From positions 868,001 to 932,000 of the forward strand of contig NC_080421.1 in NCBI RefSeq assembly GCF_029873635.1: a DNA stretch of 64,000 nucleotides. The letters are read 5' to 3'. Under the pieces are notes generated by a model. That model had not been told where the DNA came from. It made no database searches and was given only the letters and a program-made list of their open reading frames with translations. Below are positions 37,430 to 47,628 of the stretch, in pieces; the first letter of the stretch is position 1; each line of letters starts with the position of its first letter. This DNA comes from Malania oleifera. Its lineage: Eukaryota > Streptophyta > Magnoliopsida > Santalales > Ximeniaceae. A program made the position numbers and the translations under genes.

Positions 37430-37906
37430 CGGTTATTTGGATGAAATAATTTATAAATGTATAGCAGTTGTTCAAATGCAGTTTTTAACAGTTATAATAT
37501 TAAATATTAATTATTAAATGAATTTTGAAACAATAAACCACATCTTAAGCTATACACTGATAATAATTTTTCCTACTTACTGAGCGTTGTCTCACCCCAA
37601 TTATTATTCCACCTTACAAATAGTTGTGCCAGATGTACTGGGAATCAGGCATAGAAAACACCTGGGCGGGATTTAAAAATGCAGTTTAGAATAGATATTT
37701 GGATAGTACTAATTGAATATGTTTTTATATTTCACATAATGTAAATATCGTTATTAGAGATACCCCTGTAATATAGTTATTTAATACTCTAGTATAAAAT
37801 ATTTGAAGTTTCAATTACTTTCACTGCTTTATATTTATTGCATCATTTATAGAATATTTATGAAAAATCAACACCTTAGATCCTATCGGGTTTGGGGCGT
37901 GACACA

Positions 37907-38340
37907 TTTAGTACTTGGATGTTTTGGCAAATAGGTCTATGGCTTTTAGTACTTGGATGTTTTGCCAAATAGGTCTACTCGAGCATTAATCCTAGACTAT
38001 TTTGCCAAGTTGACCTATTTAACCTTTTGGTCCTGGTCATTTTTTTTAAAGATTTTTTTCCAAGTTGGCCAATTTAACCTTTTATACTTGTCCACTTTGC
38101 CAAATCAAATAAGCATTTTATTCTTAACTATTCTACCAAGTGGGCTCATTTAATAGTTTGTTCCTAGCTAATCTAACATAGAATGTTTAAATTTCCCAAA
38201 AAATGCTAATAGAATGAAATATCTCTGAGTGATCCTATTTAACCTTTTATTTCTAACCAAAAGGTAGAATGTTTATAGAATGTAACTAAAATTTTAAGAT
38301 TAATTTCAAAGTGAACCTATTAAACATTTTGTTCCCATCC
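37907..38340. repeat. Degenerate ~45-bp tandem repeat
   Basis: The first two units share TTTAGTACTTGGATGTTTTG followed by CAAATAGGTCTA. Later units keep variants of TTTTGCCAAGTTGACC, TATTTAACCTTTTG and TCCTAG with spacing of roughly 40-55 bases. It begins exactly at the right flank of element C, whose left flank (TTTTTGGCTTTTAG) also fits a unit. The old insertion therefore probably entered this minisatellite. Confidence 0.5.
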
Positions 38341-39473
38341 TATTAACATGATAAAATATCCTATATTGGCAACTGCAGTGTTTTCAAATCTCAATTTTAC
38401 TAATAAAAGGTCTACTTCTATGTTAAAATGTTTGACTATTAAATGCATCCATAGTTTTATCTTTTCATCAAGTTGAAAATAAAATAAAATATGATATTTC
38501 TATGAGTTTGATGATCGAAAAATATAATACAACCTTGCCTTCATAATTGGAAAGGATGTCTGCATAAATAAAAAGGTTACCCTGGTTTGAATATAATACC
38601 ATTAGAAAATTAAGTCTCATTTAATGGTTAAAAAATATCTAATCAACTTTGAATCATTTAAAAGGTAAAAATTATTAATATGTGCGATCTTGTACACATA
38701 TTTGTTTGAATGAAGTACCAAATGTTGTTTTAAATTTGTATTTTAAAAAGAAAACTTTAGTTGTTAAGAAAAAGATGCTAGGATGTGACCATATTTTTCA
38801 CTAATTTAGTTTTTTTTTTTAAGGAAATTGGGCCATTCAAATTCAAAATTCATTTGTTAACATGAGCATAGTAAGGTGAATGTATTTAAAAAAAATAATT
38901 TTGTCTAATACTTTTAAGACTTGCGCCCAATAAATATATTTCAAAATAACGTCATTTTCCACGAATCTGTAAGCTAAATGTTATATGTGACAAGAAAACA
39001 ATGAACGAAACACTGGGAAATACTGAAATTGTGATTCTCAATATTTTTCTACCCATCATGCATCAATGTCATTTATTTTAAGAGCCCTAAAAAAGATTGA
39101 TGGAACCCAACAAGTTTCATAGAGTGATACATTTAAGTCGAATTGAGTCCAATTTAACTTGATTTGAAAATTTTGAACTCGAAACGTGGGCTGAAGTCAA
39201 TTGTTTTCATAAGTATTAAACTCAAATTCGATTTGATTATAAATTCATAAAATTTGACCTATAAATTTATATTAAATACATATATAAATGTAAAATATAT
39301 TTATAAATTATATATTATCAAATTAAAAAATTTGACTTAAAATTTGATTTGATTACTATTATTGAATTCAAAATTAACTTATTGACTTTGAGCAACTTGG
39401 GAGAAACTTGACATAGGTTCCTAACCCCACACCAGACCCGACCATTAAACCTCCACGCAAGCCAGTCCCTTTA
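38341..39473. other. Intergenic, upstream of the PP2C gene
   Basis: AT-rich, with no coding exon or clear transposon. The distal promoter of the PP2C gene would lie at the right end of this stretch. No definite TATA box was picked out. Confidence 0.4.
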
Positions 39474-39732
39474 TTGAATTTACGGCGTCATCATCCGGTA
39501 AGAAATTGGATGCTCCACTCACGAGTTGACGCGTGCCGGTACGACACCTATGCACAGCTTCCAAGGCCACTGCCAGACCTGGGATCACCGGTCAACGGCA
39601 AGTTCTCGTCGTCTTCGTTGGGCTGCAGCGTGTACGCATACACAAGTCCACGCGGCTCTGCCCATCACAGCTCAATTCCCATATTTTTCATTTCTTCTAC
39701 TGTTTTAGCTTCAGAGTTTATTCAATTTCAAG
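39474..39732 (+). other. Probable 5' untranslated exon of the PP2C gene
   Basis: This stretch is more GC-rich than its surroundings and ends in a good splice donor, CAAG|GTATGTGC, at 39732. Possible acceptors upstream of the start codon are ATCTTTGCAG at 40420 and GTCCATCCAG at 40319. The open frames in it look accidental. The transcription start was not located. The assignment is inference from position and splice signal. Confidence 0.4.
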
Positions 39733-40540
39733 GTATGTGCGTGTCCCTCTCCCTTTACTTTCATTTCTGAGAGATCTTTCTTTCTAGGGTTACCTTCCAA
39801 CACCTTACCAGCAAAGTACGGCAAGTATAATATCAATATTCAATACCCACCACCGACCCTTTTGAATTTATCTTCTCTACGTTTATGTTTTTACTTTTCG
39901 TATTCTAATTTCTGGCAGTTCGAAGCTAATTTGGGTTTTTGACCTACCCCTGGTTGGATAGTGTTTGAGGGGTTTCTTTAGTTGAAGGTCCATAACCTGA
40001 ATTTGTGAATCTAATTGTTCTATTTTTTAAATATATATTCCGTTTGATGAAGTCTTACGATTATTGACCTCCGGTTTTTTGGAATTGATTGTTTCGATGG
40101 TTGTTGTGTAGTCTGTGTTTAGAAATACTTGATTTTTACTGGCGGTTTTATTTTGTTGGGTGCGATTGTATTGAAGGATATGCACTTAGTTGTTGGTGAT
40201 AGTTGTAAAGTTTTTTGGGTGGTTTGACATTTCTTAGCTTGGATTTCATTTTGGAGATTTTGGAATTTTTGGATAATTAAATATTGAGTTATGGGTTTCA
40301 TGCTAGTTTGTCCATCCAGGTATTTTATTCCAAATATCTGAAGGATGTCCCAACCCAAACCTTCTTGGAAAAGGATCATGCACGGATTTGGATTTTCGTG
40401 ACACCAGAGGATCTTTGCAGCAAAAAAAAAAAAAAAAAGCTTTGGTGTGCTTTGATCAGCCTGAATCAGAATACTGGTGCTTTAGGAAATTTTAATTGGA
40501 GTGTCAGATTTGTATTAGGGAGCGTGTTCATGTTCTAAAA

Positions 40541-43032
40541 ATGAAAACGGCTGGAGAGACCAATTATACTCCTCTATTTAATGTTTTAGAAGGCAACTAC
40601 AGGAAGAAAAATGAAACGGTCTCAAACAACAAGAATTCCGAGACTTTGGAAAGTTTAAAACATGTAAAAATTAGCAAACCTCCAAGGCATCGCTCTGGGA
40701 TACAGCATTGCGTGAGCTCCACTCGGTTGGCCTCTGCTGCTGAATTGGTGAGAAAATCTATATATATACCTTAAAAACAATTGCAAATGTGTTTGTCATT
40801 GGATATCTTGGCTCCAATTCCTGATATGACAATGCCCAATATCCGTTGTTAAATCTAAATGTGTTCCGCCCCTTTTTAGTTCCCTTATTATTGAATGTCG
40901 ATTCCCCTTATGTTGGAGTTTAAACGCATCTAATTTTGCATGTTGACTTTTTTCTGAGCAGGAATTGGATATTGGATTTCTTAGCATAAAGACACCAACC
41001 ATTGAAAATTCGGTATTTGAGCCTGTTTTTCGTTCAGGAAGCTGCTCTGAGATTGGACCAAAACCTTATATGGAGGACGAACATATCTGTGTAGATGATC
41101 TTCTTGAACATCTAGGTGTAACTGCAAACTTCTCTTCTCCTGGAGCTTTCTATGGGGTCCGTTACTTATTTGCTGTGACTATTGATAAGTGCAAATACAG
41201 ATAGGGTGTAGTTCAATTATATTATTGTAGATAGGTGGTGCTTCAAACAATTGAATGTAATGTTGGTAAATGATCTTCTATTGCAGGTTTTTGATGGCCA
41301 TGGTGGTACTGATGCTGCTTTATTCATCAGAGAGAACATTCTTAGGTTTATAGTTGAGGACTCTCATTTCCCGATGTGTGTAAAGATGGCTACTAAGAGT
41401 GCTTTTCTGAAAGCTGACCATGCCTTTGCTAATTCTGTTTGTCTTGATAGTTCCTCTGGCACCACAGTGCTAACTGCCCTTATGTTTGGAAGGTATACTT
41501 AAGCAAATGCAGCCTTTTATATATATATAGAAAATCTCTTTCCCCCCCTCTGTTTTAGTTTGGACATTGGAAATTCATTATTCTGACTTAATTTAGATTT
41601 GTCCACATCACTTAAGTGGGAGTGTATTGGACCAAAGAAGAGAGGGTTGGGGTGGGTATAGGGATTGATTGAGTATGAAATGAATTGGATATCCTGACAT
41701 TAAATTGTTGAGATAGTTCTCCTTGCACTCTTGGTGGTCTCAGAGCTCACCACTGATCCTTCCGAATTGAAATCCTTTCTCAATCACCTCAAAGAATTCC
41801 TTTCGTTTGGACTGAAGACATGTGGAAGCATTTCCCCCCACATGTCCTTTAGAATCAATGCACTAGCATGGTCTTATCGCTTAGTGTTGCCACGCTCACC
41901 CACCACATTGGCTTTACATGCGAAACTTGCCACTTGGAAATATTATTCTTTCTTTTAACATAAGATTTCTACTGGATGAAATGCTCAATTGTTAGATTGA
42001 TGATTATTTTCATCTTTCCTATATTTTTTTTCTTAATTGATATTTGTGTCTTTCTCTGTGTTATATGTCTCTTTGTGGTTAAGGTCACTTACCTTGAAAG
42101 AGAGTCTCTCTTTCAGTAAGGGTCAAGAACTCATTGATTGAAAGGTTGTATTTGGGATCGAGTATCCTACGTGCATCGTGTGCTTATAAGGCATGTGTAA
42201 TTGGATTGTCAGTAGTGGAAAGCCCAAGAGAATTCTTGGAGAGTGAACATAGGTGAAGGTATGATTGAACCGCTATAAATACACTAGTCACTCGTTTTCT
42301 TGCTCTATTTGGTTTTTGTGTTGAATTCTATGTGATTGTGCGTCACATAGTTTAATATAATTAGTTGCATATATAGCATTTGAAAATTTAAACACTCACT
42401 TCATCTCCCCCCTCTCACCCCCCCCCCCCCTATGGGCGCATTGGGGCCAACAACACATCTCCTCCTCTTTCAGGACAATGATTATTGCCAATGCTGGGGA
42501 TTGTAGAGCTGTGTTGGGAAAACGAGGTAGAGCAATTGAGCTGTCTAAAGACCACAAGCCGAATTGCCCCTCTGAAAGATTGCGAATCGAGAGACTGGGG
42601 GGAGTTGTGTACGATGGCTACCTTAATGGCCAACTGTCAGTGGCACGTGCCCTTGGAGACTGGCACATGAAGGGCCCAAAAGCCTCCTCCTGCCCCTTAA
42701 GTGCAGAGCCAGAGCTGCTGGAAATGGTCCTGACTGAGGAAGATGAGTTCCTGATAATGGGCTGCGATGGCCTTTGGGATGTGATGAGCAGCCAGTGTGC
42801 AGTTACAATTGTAAGGAAAGAGTTGATGCTGCACAATGATCCCGAGAGATGCTCGCGAGAACTAGTCAGTGAGGCTCTTAAGCGCAACACCTGTGATAAT
42901 CTGACCGTTGTGGTTGTCTGCTTTTCCCCAGACCCACCCCCTCGCATGGAGATCCCAAAATTTAAACTTAAAAGGAGCATATCTGCAGAAGGTCTGAACC
43001 TCCTTCAGGAGGTCTTGGAAAGCAATGTGTGA
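40541..43032 (+). CDS. Protein phosphatase 2C, clade G-like (four coding exons)
   Basis: This is a Mn/Mg-dependent Ser/Thr phosphatase, which removes phosphate from signalling proteins in the cytosol or nucleus. Exons are 40541-40747, 40962-41156, 41287-41492 and 42474-43032. They join in frame (phases 0, 0, 2) with GT-AG introns to give 388 residues, a normal length. The metal and phosphate motifs are complete: MEDEH with Asp108, VFDGHGG with Asp137, [21 protein letters not shown] (Asp212), ALGDW (Asp265), MGCDGLWD with Asp301, and DNLTVVVV with Asp344. The order and the [21 protein letters not shown] and DDPE-like phrases match Arabidopsis PP2C27/PP2CG1 (At2g33700) and PP2C49 (At3g62260), from my memory of those proteins. 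The N-terminal 85 residues are poorly conserved, and no membrane segment is seen. The ATG at 40541 is the first in frame. Intron 3 (981 bp) contains a likely retroelement scrap. The gene looks intact. Confidence 0.9.
42000..42440 (+). repeat. Possible Copia LTR scrap in PP2C intron 3
   Basis: The phrase order (CGCTATAAATACACTAG near 42271, a T-rich leader, then a C-rich spacer of about 14 C followed by GGGGCCAACAAC) recalls the LTR end and leader spacer of plant Copia elements. No primer site or coding sequence remains. The C tract ends about 40 bases before the exon 4 acceptor at 42474. Confidence 0.35.
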
Positions 43033-43705
43033 TAAATTGGGATTGGATGGTCGATGGCTTGTGTAGGAGAATTCTAGCATGTTTAGTATTTTCAAAGAGT
43101 TGATGGTACTAGTGATGAGTTTGTAAAGTGTGGCTGTATATTCCAAGATCAAATTATTTGGGTGTATCATTTTCTGTTGTCCTGAACCCAAAGCCCTGTA
43201 ACATATTTATTTATTTATTTATTTATTTTTGTGCGAGGTCCTTGCCTAGCTCTAGCTGGTTTGTATTGAAATCAAAGGCGTATTACTGTCCAGTCAATAC
43301 AGGCGCTGAACAGCCTGGTGAAAAATTATATTGAGGAACCTACCCTTGCTTGGGGTAATTTATAGCTTCACAGTTTTATGTAAATATGGCTGTCCCCAAG
43401 CACACTGCAAGGGTTACAAACTTACAAGAAGAGATGCCCTGCTTAGTGTTTCAATACGGTGATGCCAAAGCATCTGCTTGATCGATAATTGTTTGCCAAA
43501 AACTGGACAGAAATACGAAATTCTAAATCCAAGAAAAAATTCATGTCAAATGATCTGTTGAGGAGAAACATAGGATGGAGACGTTCTTTGATTCCAAGGT
43601 GATGATCCTCAATTTAACATATTATCTCCACCAATAAAATAAATCAAGCAATTCACACAGCCACCCTTGTGTGTCTATGTTCAAAGAAGAAATTGAGTAC
43701 CATTT
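43033..43705 (+). other. PP2C 3' untranslated region and spacer
   Basis: Sequence after the TGA stop. It contains a short TTTA repeat (43203-43228). The poly(A) site was not fixed. No other feature was seen. Confidence 0.4.
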
Positions 43706-44261
43706 ATTTTTGGTGTTCACCAATGTGTATCAAACCTACTTATGGGCTCCTTTGATCCTAACAAATGGTATCAGAGCCAACGGTTCGTAACTCTGAGTGT
43801 GCGACATCGTGAAAAGTTCACACGTGAAGCTAATTCTCCTGACGTGCTAACAGTTGAAGGACCAAATATGTGACCAAGGTCAATAAAGATCATCTAAGCT
43901 GGTGATGGATTTGAATAGGGTCAAAACGTGAGAGGTAGGATTGATTCGGAGGCATGTGTAATGCAATCTAACGCGCGTAAGGCACCAGTGGTAAGGTCCA
44001 CTTGAACAACTGTTGGAGAATTGGACTTACTCTCATAAGGGAGACGATTTACGTTCAAAGGGGAGCAGTTAAAACTCATAAGTGAGGAAAAGATTATTGA
44101 GAATTCCACTTGTGAATTTGTCCCACATTGAAAAAATTGAGTGGATGATGGGTGCTTATATACATGGTTGGGTTCAAGACCCAATAGACTTATGTTTTTG
44201 GGTCAAGTTGGTGTTCATCCATGTGTATCAAACCCACCCATAAGCTCCTCCGATCCTAACA
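43706..44261 (+). mobile_element. TRIM-like non-autonomous LTR element
   Basis: Two similar ends, ATGTGTATCAAACC...TGATCCTAACA (to 43759) and ATGTGTATCAAACC...CGATCCTAACA (to 44261), flank a short interior. A Met-tRNA primer site, TGGTATCAGAGCCA, lies at 43764 just after the first. The right LTR starts TGTTGGAGAATTGG at 44012 and is about 250 bp. The left LTR is only partly recognisable. No protein is encoded, as is usual for TRIMs. It is a broken fossil. Confidence 0.65.
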
Positions 44262-46439
44262 TTTTCCGTGATTGATTTTTTCCCCTTCTATTTGTTTGGA
44301 GAGAAAGGGAGTGGGAGCTTAGCTTAGAACCAAAACAAGCAGGTGGGAGTTACTCTCTAGAATGCAAGTGGGAACTCACCTTTACGCTAATCTGTTCAAA
44401 TTATATCGAACGTAGTTCAAAATGATTTAGTAAGGAAATCAGAATAATCCCATCCCTCATCTTTTTTAACCTTTAAAAAAATTACACCATAAATCTTTTA
44501 GGCATCCCTAAATTGCACCAAACTCTTTGAACTTTTAACCGTGGCATTTAGTTCTTTAAAATTTTAATTTTAATTTTGTGAAATTACTAAATAAAGGCTT
44601 GTACAAACCTCTATTGTGAAATCATGCCCTAAGATTATGCGCGCACAATAAAATAAATAGAGATATCAAAAGAAAACTTGATTACAACAATTCACGTGAT
44701 TTGGCAATATGCTTATGTCAATGATATCACTACACAATTTCCACTATCTTATCAAAAACGGTTTTAAGATTTCAACCCTCAATTATAAATATGCATGTCG
44801 CCATTAAATGAAAAAAAAAAAAAAATTTGTTCTCACATATAATATACACTATGTTCTGATTCAAACATACTGTATCATAGTAACCCCCCAACCCCCAAAA
44901 AAAAAAAAAAAAAACATCTTCACTAAGCTTGGTTTAAATAGACATTCAAGCCTCTAAGCCTTGCATGTGTGAAACCTCATACTTTGAATTAGCTTCAAGT
45001 AGATAAACCCTTCTAAATATGAGTTATTACTTAACAAACCTCAAATATTAACTATTTAAAAATTTAATTGTCACAACTAAAACATTAAAAAATTAAGTGC
45101 AACTTAATCAAACATCAGAGAATAGTTCAAAGAATCCAACAAGGCTATTAACGTGCTCCATCATAGTTTATATAACAATAAATCCACAAACTAAATCTAA
45201 TAAATTTCAAATTGTGACAAAAAGAAAACATGCTTTAGTAAATAACTTTTATTATTTTTATAATAATTTTAAAAATTTTGTAAATAATATTTTGTTTTAA
45301 TTATATTTAAATTCATATGGACACTTTATTTAAATTTTAGCTAAAATTTATGTTTAGAATGAATGATTTAATCCACAAAACTAATTCTAAATATTAAAAT
45401 ATTTAATCAAGAGATTGTGAAAACAACTAAAAATCATAAATTTGGTTTTCAATTTGTTCAAAAAGAGCTAAAACCTTCATTAGCAAATGTATTTTCATGT
45501 TTCCTCACTATGAAAAAGAAAAAAATGATATCAAATAAGCTCTTAGACCCACATATATTATACATATAAAAATGTATAAAGATAACTAAAGGAATTGCAT
45601 GAGTCATCATGTGGAGCATGTCTTGGGCGGACTGATGCTCCATGATTGGTGTCACCCAAGGGGACCAAAGGGCTCATTTACATTCAAATTCACTCCTATC
45701 CTCTTGCACTTGAATATTATTTCCCTTCTAATGTTTTCCACTAAACCAATTGGAGCACTGTTAACATTTATAATCTTCATCTCTTTACCTAAGATTATCT
45801 TAATATTTTAAAATCTTGTGCTCTAGCTCTTTCAATATTCGCATCGATGTCTATATGATACTTATTTCGGCCTTCTTTTCAAAATTTCAATTTTTTCAAT
45901 CATTACTTTATTAAAGGTAAATTATGTTTTTTTTTTTTTTCCCCCGAATCATTGCATCATCTACTTTCATTCTCTTTTGAATGATGATCTTCATATTCTA
46001 AGTTACTAATCTATCTCTAGACTCATCTACTAATTTTTTTTATTTCTCAATATTCAAAATGATGTGATAATCTTCACGTATTCAAAGTCATACCTAGATA
46101 CTAATACGACTTTTCACTTTAACCTTATTTTTTCACAAAACTTAGCTGATAAAAGTTCATTGCACCATTCATTTGAGATGCCTCTGACAAATGATAGATA
46201 AAAATTCATACCATTTAAATTAACAAATTATATGTCATCTATCAACTGCCCAGTACAATTAGTCTTCTTTACTTGAGTTTAGGACAATCTTTGTGAAAAG
46301 AATTAAGATAGATCTTAATTATAAGATCAAAAATAATTTTACTTGCAAAACACATGCAAGCTACTAGTTTTCAACACGCGCAAGATACTAGTTGTGTTGA
46401 TTAGAATTTAAGGGAAGCTAAACTTAATTATCAAGAAAT
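44262..46439. other. Intergenic, no feature seen
   Basis: AT-rich spacer between the PP2C gene and the 3' side of the GnT I gene. It has two A runs (near 44812 and 44899) and a T/C run near 45929. No coding exon, RNA gene or clear transposon was recognised. Confidence 0.4.
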
Positions 46440-47031
46440 CAACAATGCTAGTAAATTTTAATATCTTGAAACCATTATGTGAGGAAAGAGAAATTGAAGA
46501 ATATAAAATACATAGAGTTGAAGCAAGTTCGATAAAATGGAGTGCTTTGGGTGTGCTATGTCATTATAGAAGACCATTAAAATTAAAAGGTCTTTAGGGT
46601 GGCTTTATGACTAACTATATATACGGATCAAAATTCTGGACAACTGAAAAACAACATATTTAAAAAGTAAAAGTGCCAAAATATGGACGTTAAGATGGAT
46701 TATTATGAAGTAAAAGGATGAGTTAAAGAATGAATATATTCAAAATCAGTTGGGACAACTTAAATAATTTGAGTATTTAAAACACAAACCACGTAAAGAA
46801 CCAATGAGGAAGTGCAAGCTAATTATCGTTAATGATACAAGAAAAGTGGGAACAGGCCTAAAATAACTTGAAATAAGGTATTGAGGATCTAGCCGCTCTT
46901 ATTTTAATTGAAGAAAATATCCTTGACCGAGTCCTTGACCCAGTGAATTGACAGAAAATGATTCATATACACAGCCCACTTAATGGGACTTATGGCTTCT
47001 TAATATTGTTGCTATTATTGTTGTTGAGTAT
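46440..47031 (+). mobile_element. RTE-type LINE remnant, 3' end
   Basis: Decayed pieces resemble the C-terminus of plant RTE reverse transcriptases: IEEYKIHRVEA with SSIKWSALGVLC, RRPLKLKG, YGSKFWTTEKQH, and a final IHIHSPLNGTYGF stretch. The end is a TTG-rich tail (ATTGTTGCTATTATTGTTG), typical for RTE rather than a poly(A). Many stops and frame changes mark it as old. Only about 600 bases of the 3' end remain. Confidence 0.6.
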
Positions 47032-47628
47032 AATGATTATTTTCAAATCATTGTTTAATCGGTTGACGAAATTTTCAAAGCTTAAAAAGAAATAAGGTCT
47101 CTATCCTAGACAATAATATTGGTTTAATTCCTTTTCCAATACGGATGCCATGGGGAAAATTATCCATTATTAACAAAAACTGCCATCTGAGAGAATTCAG
47201 TTCTGGAATAATTGTTTTTTTTTTTTTAAATCCTAGAAAAATTACAGCTCAATCTTCCACTGATACACAAATATAGAAAATCTTTAAATTTGACCTGAAG
47301 ATAATAAGGGAATTTAGCTCCTGTTGAGAAATTTGAGTACAAGATGCTAGCTACTCTATTTTGTCTGGAATCACTGGCAATTCTTTTGTCTTTCAACTGG
47401 CCCTTATCCTTCAAGGAAATTCTGTCGTCATTAACAAAACAGACTAACGCAGACAAATACTTTTTCCGCAATTCATAGAATTCTTCACCTTATTCAAAAG
47501 TCCAATGCAAATTTACTCATGAAGCCTCAAATCTCTTCTTTTGCATGTGTTATGGTTCAAGAGGCAACTGAAGGAGGTGACACCAAGTTGCAAAATTAGT
47601 ATGGCAAGTCACTAACCTCAATTAATTG
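47032..47628. other. Downstream region of the GnT I gene
   Basis: This holds the presumed 3' untranslated region of the minus-strand GnT I gene next to 47629, with TGAATAAGG near 47488 as a weak poly(A) signal candidate. Nothing else was recognised. Confidence 0.4.

Larger units (their letters stand above)
16561..37906 (+). mobile_element. Nested block: old gypsy element C with inserts
   Basis: Element C begins TGTAATAACC at 16561 and ends GGGGCGTGACACA at 37906. The same 5 bases, TTTAG, flank it at 16556-16560 and 37907-37911. Reading outward-in: 5' LTR pieces (16561-16650 and 20969-22776) split by a 4.3-kb insert; primer site 22782; gag and protease; an LTR-like insert 24351-26021; pol; 3' LTR pieces (28714-28797 and 36203-37906) split by element E. 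Matching LTR pieces differ at roughly 8-10 percent by eye, a few million years at usual plant rates. C must predate everything inside it. Its coding part is broken in more than ten places. Confidence 0.8.
28714..37906 (+). repeat. 3' LTR of element C, split by element E
   Basis: It starts TGTAATAACC after the purine tract AAGGGGGAGATGA (28701-28713), is interrupted at 28797, resumes at 36203 and ends GACACA at 37906. The resumed part has TATAAATAGG near 36390 and the same internal order as the 5' LTR. Confidence 0.75.

Noticed and set aside
39474-39787. Possible small protein upstream of PP2C
   Set aside because: Three overlapping frames with no family resemblance, in a region that ends in a good splice donor and behaves like a 5' untranslated exon.
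41731-41958. Extra PP2C exon in intron 3
   Set aside because: The PP2C protein is continuous without it (ALMFGR joined to TMIIANAG), and the frame has no PP2C motif.
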